Positions 1 through 4,871 of a stretch of 12,060 nucleotides of DNA are shown here, piece after piece. The position numbers and the translations under genes were made by a program. Every line of letters starts with the position of its first letter. Positions within the stretch are counted from its first letter, which is position 1. The stretch is from NCBI GenBank assembly GCA_964486825.1, contig CAZAQS010000137.1, positions 1 through 12,060 on the forward strand. The letters are read 5' to 3'. Below the pieces are notes generated by a model, which did no database searches, was not told the DNA's origin, and saw nothing but the letters and a program-made list of their open reading frames with translations. Source of the DNA: CAZAQS01 sp964486825. GTDB taxonomy: Bacteria > Chloroflexota > Anaerolineae > Anaerolineales > UBA4823.

Positions 1-447
1 GACGGACCCGGTCACGATCGGAGGCAGTATCTTATCGATGGTCTGCTTCTCACCGGCATAGCGGATCACCAGGCCCATCACAACGTTCACCACACCGGTT
101 ACAACAATGCCGGCCTGGGCTACGCTGATCAGTTCATCGCTTACCGGCTGCCCAAAACTGGCTCCGGTTATAGCCAGGGTAGCAGCAATATAACTGAAGC
201 TAGAGCCGTAATACAGGGGGATGAACTTGCCAATGCCCCAACGGGACCCGATCAAGGCTACGATTGTAGCCAAACCAGAAGCCATCAACACCGTGCTGAC
301 GTGGAAACCTACCAGCAACGCAACCAGCACCGTTGCCGGGAACATGGTCAGGACATGCTGAAAGCCTAGCAGGATGATATGCCCAACAGGCGGCACATCA
401 TTTGGGAGGTATCCCAGGATCTTCGAGTCATTCTGCTGCATGCTCAT
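1..447 (-). CDS. uraA: Uracil permease (NCS2 family), N-terminal part, cut by window edge
   Basis: Inner-membrane nucleobase transporter of the NCS2 (xanthine/uracil permease) family, which imports uracil with protons. The 149 visible codons show a short polar N-terminus, a membrane helix at about residues 23-48 containing LLGFQHVLTMFPATVL (the family's first helix), a second at about 52-67, and YYGSSFSYIA at about 79-88, which corresponds to the GSSFAFI stretch of helix 3 in E. coli UraA. A fourth hydrophobic segment covers about 107-128. The ATG at 447-445 follows AGAGGAG with a spacing of about 6 nt; a second ATG lies two codons downstream. The C-terminal two thirds, with the substrate-binding acidic residues, are outside the window. 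It is the last visible gene of the pyrC-pyrB-uraA run, 143 nt after pyrB, so uptake is probably co-regulated with synthesis. A purine-specific NCS2 member cannot be excluded, but the context favours uracil. Confidence 0.88.
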   Translation of the reverse strand, partial: MSMQQNDSKILGYLPNDVPPVGHIILLGFQHVLTMFPATVLVALLVGFHVSTVLMASGLATIVALIGSRWGIGKFIPLYYGSSFSYIAATLAITGASFGQPVSDELISVAQAGIVVTGVVNVVMGLVIRYAGEKQTIDKILPPIVTGSV

Positions 448-523
448 CTTATACTCCTCTTACTTATAGTGGTTTAGGATCGAACGAGGCGGATTACCGC
501 TAGTAACTAAATTCATCTTCGGA

Positions 524-547
524 AGAAGGAGTTTCGAGCTTCCTTCT
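524..547. repeat. Hairpin between pyrB and uraA
   Basis: A perfect 7-bp inverted repeat (AGAAGGA, 10-nt spacer, TCCTTCT) lies 44 nt after the pyrB stop. No T-run follows on either strand, so it does not look like a complete intrinsic terminator. It could be an mRNA processing or stabilising hairpin that tunes uraA relative to pyrB. A smaller GCGG-ATTA-CCGC dyad lies at 489-500. I see no convincing promoter in 448-590. Confidence 0.4.
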
Positions 548-590
548 ACCATGAGCGTCTAGCAAACCAAAGGCCACTAGTCAGGGCTGC

Positions 591-1583
591 CTAAGCTTTA
601 CCCAGGACCATCGCTAAAAGAGCCATCCTGACGTACAGGCCATACTCCATCTGGCGGAAATAAGCTGCTCGAGGATCGGCGTCAACTTCCATGCTGATCT
701 CTCCTACACGAGGCAGAGGATGCATGACGATCATCAGGTCTTTTGCCAGGGTCATCGTCTCAGGCGTGATCACAAAGGCGCCCTTCACGCTCTCATAACT
801 CGCCTGGTCTTCGAAACGTTCTTTCTGGACACGGGTGACGTAAAGGACATCCGTCTCGGGCAAAACATCATCTAATGTAGAGTATTCAGCCTGGCTGATA
901 CCTTTCGCATTCAACTCATCGAGGATTTCTGAGGGCATACGCAGGATATCGGGTGATACATAATTGAGTTGGACATCATACAACGACAGCAGGCGGGCGA
1001 GGGAATGGACCGTGCGGCCGTACTTCAGATCTCCCAGCATGGTCACCTTCAAACCATCCACACCCTCTAGCTCTTCGAGAATTGTAAATAGATCGAGAAG
1101 CGCCTGGGTAGGATGCTCGCCAACTCCATCGCCGGCGTTGATGATGGGCTTACGGGCATATTGGGCTGCCAGGGCCGCCGATCCTATTTCGGGATGGCGC
1201 AAGACGATCACGTCGGCGTAGCATTCCAGGGTCCGGACGGTATCAGGTAAGGATTCCCCTTTCGATACCGAGGAATACCGCACTTCGTTGATCGGGATCA
1301 CGCTGCCTCCCAGGCGTTCCATTGCAGACGTAAAGGATGAGGAGGTACGTGTGGATGGCTCGTAAAACAGGTTGGTCAGTATTTTGCCCTTCAACAGGTC
1401 GAACGATCCAACCCTGGCTACCATCTCTCGCATTTCATGCGCCACATCGAAGATATAATCCAGGTCATACCGGCTGAACTGCTTTACAGAAAGGATATCT
1501 TTCCCATAAAAAGGAGCGGTACGCTGGTCTCCAAAAGGCAGGTGGGGGTTTTCCGTGCGGGTGGGGGGTACATAAGTTGCCAT
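591..1583 (-). CDS. pyrB: Aspartate carbamoyltransferase catalytic chain, CAD-like
   Basis: Condenses carbamoyl phosphate with aspartate to carbamoyl-aspartate, the second step of UMP synthesis in the cytosol. The carbamoyl-phosphate loop STRT is at 77-80, the active-site lysine in SVSKGES at K108, R129 in VLRHP, HPTQ at 157-160, GDLKYGRTVHS at 184-194, TRVQ at 250-253 and HPLPR at 288-292. These are the expected ligands of both substrates. At 330 residues it is about 20 longer than E. coli PyrB, because of a polar, proline-containing N-terminus (residues 1-25) before the first helix. The ATG at 1583 follows AGGAG with good spacing, so the extension appears real. No pyrI regulatory-chain gene is visible. 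The wording of many segments, for example INAGDGVGEHPTQALLD and DPRAAYFRQ, is closer to the ATC domain of animal CAD as I remember it than to E. coli PyrB. It starts 39 nt after the pyrC stop and is presumably co-transcribed. Confidence 0.97.
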   Translation of the reverse strand: MATYVPPTRTENPHLPFGDQRTAPFYGKDILSVKQFSRYDLDYIFDVAHEMREMVARVGSFDLLKGKILTNLFYEPSTRTSSSFTSAMERLGGSVIPINEVRYSSVSKGESLPDTVRTLECYADVIVLRHPEIGSAALAAQYARKPIINAGDGVGEHPTQALLDLFTILEELEGVDGLKVTMLGDLKYGRTVHSLARLLSLYDVQLNYVSPDILRMPSEILDELNAKGISQAEYSTLDDVLPETDVLYVTRVQKERFEDQASYESVKGAFVITPETMTLAKDLMIVMHPLPRVGEISMEVDADPRAAYFRQMEYGLYVRMALLAMVLGKA

Positions 1584-1622
1584 ATATTAATCTCCTTTTG
1601 CTGATTTCTTTCCCATCAATTT

Positions 1623-2675
1623 CTACTCACGCAGGTTCTTACCATATCCAGGCGGCGCCAACACCTGTCCATCTAGATAAACTTCCTGCCCACGCAGGAC
1701 CACTTTCCGTAGCCGCCCACGCACCCTCCAGCCCTCGAAAGGCGTCCAGCCACAACGAGTGTGAGTCTCCGCGGCCCGAATTTCCCAAAGTTCATCCATA
1801 TCAACATCGATATAGGTCTCCGGTTGCTCGGGCAGGCGAAAGATCCGGCGCGGGTTGGTATGCAAGCGCTCGACGAGATCCTCCAGAGTAAGGCGCCCTT
1901 CGGAAACAGCATTAAACAACAAGGGTAAAGCTGTTTCCAGGCCCGGGAAACCCGGTGGGGGGTCCTGTGATTCCTTTTCAGCCAAGGTATGTGGGGCGTG
2001 GTCCGTGGCAAAGCAATCGATCACATCCAGGTTCTCCCATAGGGCGTCCCGGTCTGCTGTATCTGCCAACCGCGGCCGGACCTCGCTCACTCCTGCGCCT
2101 AAAGCGGGTATATCATCCTTCGTCAGGAAAAGATGGTGGGGAGTGACTTCACAGGTTACCAGGAGACCTTTCTCTTTTGCAGCTTTGATGAGCAGGATCT
2201 CTTCTCGCCGTGAGACGTGGCATAGATGGACGGGGCGATCGAAGAGAGCAGACATCAAGATCACGGCTGCCAGGCTTCTACCTTCCGCATGTGCAGCGAT
2301 GGGTAGGTTTGCGGGCCAGGCCGCAAAATGAGCCATCCAATCGTTCATATCGTCCAGACGCAAGGGGCCATAGGTCTGGTCCAAATACATTTTCAAGCCG
2401 GCGGCGCGAGCGGCGAGTTCTCCAACCTGGCTTACGTTTTCTGCTCCTGCACCTAAGAATTGTGCATAATCACAACGCGCTTTACTGCGGGCCATCTCCA
2501 GTGTGAGCTCCAGGCTGTCACGGTCGGTAACGGGTGGGCGGGTGTTCGGCATGCATAGAACGGCAGTAAACCCACCTGCCAGAGCAGCCGAGGTGCCCGA
2601 ATCCCAATCCTCCTTATGGACAGCGCCAGGCTCGCGCATGTGGACGTGCAGGTCAACTAATCCGGGTAATTGCAT
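1623..2675 (-). CDS. pyrC: Dihydroorotase, CAD-like, without N-terminal beta domain
   Basis: Zinc amidohydrolase that cyclises carbamoyl-aspartate to dihydroorotate, the third step of UMP synthesis. Visible metal ligands are H10 and H12 (HVH), K95 (the lysine that is carboxylated), H129, H153 and D225 (ATDHAPH). R14 and N44 fit the substrate carboxylate site. The flexible active-site loop follows K95 with T101-Y102. The protein begins almost directly at PGLVDLHVH, so the roughly 50-residue N-terminal beta-sandwich part of most bacterial type I enzymes is missing, as in the DHO domain of CAD. The spacing of all six ligands equals that of human CAD (see findings). The ATG at 2675 has AAGGGA 5 nt upstream, and this site overlaps the stop codon of an upstream leader frame, so translation may be coupled. 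First structural gene of the pyr operon. D-hydantoinase or allantoinase is less likely given these motifs and the pyrB neighbour. Confidence 0.96.
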   Translation of the reverse strand: MQLPGLVDLHVHMREPGAVHKEDWDSGTSAALAGGFTAVLCMPNTRPPVTDRDSLELTLEMARSKARCDYAQFLGAGAENVSQVGELAARAAGLKMYLDQTYGPLRLDDMNDWMAHFAAWPANLPIAAHAEGRSLAAVILMSALFDRPVHLCHVSRREEILLIKAAKEKGLLVTCEVTPHHLFLTKDDIPALGAGVSEVRPRLADTADRDALWENLDVIDCFATDHAPHTLAEKESQDPPPGFPGLETALPLLFNAVSEGRLTLEDLVERLHTNPRRIFRLPEQPETYIDVDMDELWEIRAAETHTRCGWTPFEGWRVRGRLRKVVLRGQEVYLDGQVLAPPGYGKNLRE

Positions 2676-2684
2676 GCTGTTCCC

Positions 2685-2798
2685 TTATAAAAAAATAGAG
2701 CCTTTACGGCTCATTTTTTTGACAGAAAAAACGCCCATTCGAGCGAGAGCTCGAGGGCGCTTTTGATCTAAGAACGAAGTGTATTTTGGAATTTGCAT
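2685..2798 (-). CDS. Possible leader peptide of the pyr operon (37 aa)
   Basis: An open frame from ATG (2798) to TAA (2687-2685) that spans both leader hairpins and their U-runs. It ends 9 nt before, and in frame with, pyrC. It starts MQIPKYTSF and ends RKGSIFL, with basic residues in the middle (QKRPRALAR, VKKMSRK). It matches no protein family I know. If the promoter at 2808-2835 is right, transcription starts only 3-4 nt before this ATG, so the message would be leaderless; no Shine-Dalgarno sequence is present. The position suggests a role like PyrL of E. coli pyrBI: a ribosome close behind RNA polymerase would prevent terminator formation when UTP is scarce. A frame of this length can arise by chance, so the coding call is uncertain. 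Confidence 0.4.
   Translation of the reverse strand: MQIPKYTSFLDQKRPRALARMGVFSVKKMSRKGSIFL
2689..2720 (-). terminator. Second pyr leader hairpin, candidate attenuator
   Basis: On the minus strand, seven A residues and a T precede a 5-bp stem GAGCC/GGCTC with a 5-nt loop, then TA and seven T residues. The A-run and T-run can extend the stem, and the element is nearly symmetric, so it could act in both directions. The T-run ends 13 nt before the pyrC start, so termination here would silence the operon. The short stem makes it only moderately strong by itself. Confidence 0.55.
2726..2764 (-). terminator. First pyr leader hairpin with U-run (terminator or pause site)
   Basis: On the minus strand the arms CGCCC/GGGCG and TCGAG/CTCGA pair, with a 2-nt AT bulge and a 6-nt loop, and are followed by six T residues. 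Four A residues before the stem can pair with the T-run. This has the form of a good intrinsic terminator. It may end surE transcription, act as an attenuator, or work as a pause hairpin whose U-run makes polymerase sensitive to UTP. The three roles are not exclusive. Confidence 0.7.
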
Positions 2799-2807
2799 AC
2801 TTGCCCG

Positions 2808-2835
2808 ATTTTACAGAAAATCGGAAATATGTCAA
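2808..2835 (-). promoter_or_regulatory. Sigma-70-type promoter of the pyr operon
   Basis: A perfect TTGACA at 2835-2830 is separated by 16 nt from TAAAAT (5 of 6 consensus bases) at 2813-2808. It lies 27 nt after the surE stop and points toward pyrC. The predicted start of transcription is near 2801-2802, which gives a leader of about 125 nt before pyrC. This is the best promoter match in the window and indicates that the pyr genes have a start independent of surE. Confidence 0.7.
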
Positions 2836-2862
2836 GGATGAATTTCGACATTTTCCAATATT

Positions 2863-3639
2863 TTAACCTAGGGGGTCCCAGCTCCATTCGGATAGAGTAT
2901 TGATAGCGCCGTAAGCGGTCATATCCAGGTGCAGGGGAGTAATGGAGACGTACCCCTGGGAAAGGGCTCCAAAATCCGTCCCATCATCAGGGACGCCGGT
3001 AGGCTCCTCTCCGCCAATCCAATAATAAGGCCGGCCCCGTGGATCCTTGCGGCTGACCAACTTATCCAGGTACACGCGCAGTCCCTGCCGGGTGACCATA
3101 TAACCCTTGATCTCTTGCTCCGGTAGATTAGGTACGTTGATATTTAAGATAATGTTTGGGGGCAAGCCTCGCTTAATCACCGTATCCACGATATGACGAG
3201 CTGCACGCGCCGCTGAGCTGAAATCCACCTCAGCAGCCGGATGGCTTGGGCCATTCAAGGATACTGCGAATCCAGGCAAGCCCCAGATGGCAGCCTCCAT
3301 CGCTGCGGTTACCGTCCCGGAATACGTCACGTCATGGCCTAAATTTGCATTTGGATTGATACCCGAGACGACCAGATCTACTTTTTCTCGCAAGACACCT
3401 AAAACAGCCAGCGCCACACAATCGGAAGGTGCGCCGTCCGTAGCAAACGCTGGCACACCGTCCAACAGGTCCACTTCCTTGACCCGCATCGGCCGGTCCA
3501 TGGTCTTTGCATGCCCCGAGGCCGACCAGTTGCGGTCAGGAGCCAAGACAGTGACCTTACCTAGAGAGAGCATCTCTTTTGCCAGGGCCAGCAATCCAGG
3601 AGCTGTAACACCATCGTCGTTAGTGATCAAGATATGCAT
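2863..3639 (-). CDS. surE: 5'/3'-nucleotidase SurE
   Basis: Metal-dependent phosphatase that removes phosphate from nucleoside monophosphates, and from polyphosphate in some relatives; linked to stationary-phase survival. The N-terminal MHILITNDDG carries the metal-binding pair D8-D9. S39 lies in APDRNWSASGHA, and N95 in VVSGINPNANLG completes the site. YSGTVTAAMEA (106-116) is the family's conserved segment, and the C-terminus has the usual SITPLHLDMTAY stretch. At 258 residues it has normal length. The ATG at 3639 starts directly with the conserved beta strand; AAAGGA lies about 13 nt upstream, a rather long spacing. Nucleotidase activity on UMP or CMP next to pyrimidine synthesis genes may be meaningful, but the pyr genes have their own promoter downstream, so neighbourhood alone is weak evidence. 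Confidence 0.95.
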   Translation of the reverse strand: MHILITNDDGVTAPGLLALAKEMLSLGKVTVLAPDRNWSASGHAKTMDRPMRVKEVDLLDGVPAFATDGAPSDCVALAVLGVLREKVDLVVSGINPNANLGHDVTYSGTVTAAMEAAIWGLPGFAVSLNGPSHPAAEVDFSSAARAARHIVDTVIKRGLPPNIILNINVPNLPEQEIKGYMVTRQGLRVYLDKLVSRKDPRGRPYYWIGGEEPTGVPDDGTDFGALSQGYVSITPLHLDMTAYGAINTLSEWSWDPLG

Positions 3640-3734
3640 TGAATTTTTTGCGTCCTTTGCTGGTTATTAATAATTTATCCATCCTATCATCAAATTATCT
3701 TTGGCCGGTCCCCCAGATAAGTTGATCGTCCAGC

Positions 3735-3755
3735 CCAGGGAAATTATAACCCTGG
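3735..3755 (-). promoter_or_regulatory. Dyad enclosing a perfect -10 box upstream of surE
   Basis: CCAGGG and CCCTGG form a perfect 6-bp inverted repeat with a 9-nt spacer. The spacer holds TATAAT on the minus strand (3748-3743), facing surE. No acceptable -35 hexamer is found 16-18 nt upstream. The dyad could be a regulator-binding site over an activator-dependent surE promoter, with a 5' UTR of about 97 nt. Either part alone could be chance. Confidence 0.35.
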
Positions 3756-3811
3756 CCTCAATCCGGCGAGCGTATGTTTTCGTAGACCCACCAGTATTTA
3801 TCACAGGGTCG

Positions 3812-3839
3812 TTGTCCCCCCGGTCTCTAATGGTACAAT
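3812..3839 (+). promoter_or_regulatory. Promoter of the coiled-coil membrane protein gene
   Basis: TTGTCC (4 of 6) at 3812-3817, a 16-nt spacer, and TACAAT (5 of 6) at 3834-3839 preceded by TGG, which fits an extended -10. The predicted start near 3846 gives a 5' UTR of about 148 nt before the GTG at 3994. Confidence 0.5.
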
Positions 3840-3870
3840 TTTATGGTGTACTGCAGCCAGCCGGGTGATT

Positions 3871-3925
3871 GGCTTATAAGGAAACTTTTTACCTTATCAA
3901 GCCTTTCACGGAGCGCCAGCCGCTC
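3871..3925 (+). promoter_or_regulatory. Structured 5' UTR with two hairpins
   Basis: The first hairpin pairs GGCTTATAAGG (3871-3881) with CCTTAT and AAGCC (3892-3903) around one bulged C: 11 base pairs with a 10-nt loop. The second pairs GAGCG with CGCTC (3911-3925). A weaker CAAAC/GTTTG pairing follows before the ribosome binding site. Neither hairpin ends in a good T-run. I recognise no known riboswitch class here. Together with the dyad and promoter listed separately, this accounts for the 354-nt gap 3640-3993. Confidence 0.35.
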
Positions 3926-3993
3926 GGTACATCTCGCCAAACACACCTTGCGGTTTGTTGAAGCTGCAGGCGCTCATCGGGAGGAGATAGAGA

Positions 3994-4794
3994 GTGAAAA
4001 CAATATTCGCCAGGATAATCGGGGTTATTTTTATATTCACTGCAATCATTGGAATCTTGTTTAGTATAGTAGCCTTGATCGCAATTTGGACATACCGTCC
4101 AGAGGTGAGTTTTACTGCCAAGGAAAATGTACGCTTATTGGGGGAAAACCTTGAGACCACCCAGGATGGTCTTGTCCTGGCAGCCAGTTCGTTGGAATCA
4201 TCGATCCTAAGCATTACCACATTGGAAGCCACGGTTGAAGCAACTGCCAGGTCGATCGACGATACTGCTCCCTTGATCGACACATTCGTCGTCCTGACAA
4301 GAGAGGACCTGCCCAATGCAGTCAACTCCGCCCAACTATCCCTGGTCGCTGCACAGGACAGCGCTGAAATTATCGACGGAGTGCTCTCCGCCCTGGCCTC
4401 GATCCCGTTTGTGCCTCGCGACCTGTATAACCCGCCAGTGCCCTTGCATGTCGCGCTCGGGCAGGTGTATGAAAGCATCGAGAACCTACCAGAGGCCTTA
4501 CAAACAATGGAAGAAAGCTTGACTCTGACCAGCCAGAATTTGGAAGTGATCCAGGCCGACATCAATCTGATGGCAGAAGATATCCATGAAATCAATTTAA
4601 GTATGGTAGAAGCCCAAACAGTGATGAATGATTACCAGTCCCTGGTCTCTGATTACCAATTGCGCTTAGGTAGAATTGATCAAAATATTGACCAGTGGAT
4701 CGATATGGCATATATCATCCTGACCTTTCTGTTCGTGTTATTAGGTGTAACCCAGCTGGGGCTGCTGACCCAAGGGATAACTTTGTTGGCGTAA
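3994..4794 (+). CDS. Membrane-anchored coiled-coil protein of unknown function
   Basis: I do not recognise the family. The 266-residue protein has a hydrophobic helix at about 8-32, a long, largely helical and acidic region, and a second membrane helix at about 239-261. The helical region splits into two stretches (about 42-135 and 152-235) around a proline-rich turn, IPFVPRDLYNPPVPL. The regular spacing of Leu, Ile and Val with Glu and Gln suggests coiled coils, possibly an antiparallel hairpin. K2 and R7 before the first helix favour a cytoplasmic N-terminus, placing the coiled coil outside the membrane. Such proteins can be scaffolds or envelope spacers; no catalytic motif is seen. The start is GTG, preceded by GGGAGGAG with about 7 nt spacing, and an ATG start would lose the first helix. 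It is transcribed alone, divergent from surE and convergent with acnA. Confidence 0.8.
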   Translation: MKTIFARIIGVIFIFTAIIGILFSIVALIAIWTYRPEVSFTAKENVRLLGENLETTQDGLVLAASSLESSILSITTLEATVEATARSIDDTAPLIDTFVVLTREDLPNAVNSAQLSLVAAQDSAEIIDGVLSALASIPFVPRDLYNPPVPLHVALGQVYESIENLPEALQTMEESLTLTSQNLEVIQADINLMAEDIHEINLSMVEAQTVMNDYQSLVSDYQLRLGRIDQNIDQWIDMAYIILTFLFVLLGVTQLGLLTQGITLLA

Positions 4795-4807
4795 TAATCA
4801 GAACTCA

Positions 4808-4852
4808 TGAAAAAGCAGAGCCAGCGGAAGAAAACCTGGCTCTGCTTTTTCA
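4808..4852. terminator. Bidirectional intrinsic terminator
   Basis: A perfect 17-bp inverted repeat (4808-4824 and 4836-4852) with an 11-nt loop. The GC-rich inner part GCAGAGCCAG/CTGGCTCTGC is flanked by A5 and T5, so an RNA from either strand ends its stem in a U-run. It lies 13 nt after the plus-strand coiled-coil gene and 19 nt after the acnA stop, and serves both converging transcripts. Confidence 0.92.
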
Positions 4853-4871
4853 TCCATTTTGGTCTTTGAGC

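Noticed and set aside
460..552. 30-codon frame between pyrB and uraA containing the hairpin
   Set aside because: There is no ribosome binding site before its ATG, no U-run after the hairpin and no promoter, so a second leader-peptide attenuator is not supported.
1577..1891. Plus-strand frame of 104 codons, and other plus frames inside pyrC, folP, acnA and the thiolase
   Set aside because: They are shadows of well-supported minus-strand genes, with no family motifs.
2676..2862. PyrR-binding loop or known riboswitch in the pyr leader
   Set aside because: I looked for the conserved PyrR anti-antiterminator loop pattern and for purine or preQ1-like cores and saw none. The leader is better described as hairpins plus a reading frame.
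3906..4595. 229-codon open frame on the minus strand
   Set aside because: It is antisense to the coiled-coil gene. The plus-strand frame has a strong ribosome binding site, two proper membrane helices and a terminator. The antisense product has irregular composition and no recognisable domain.
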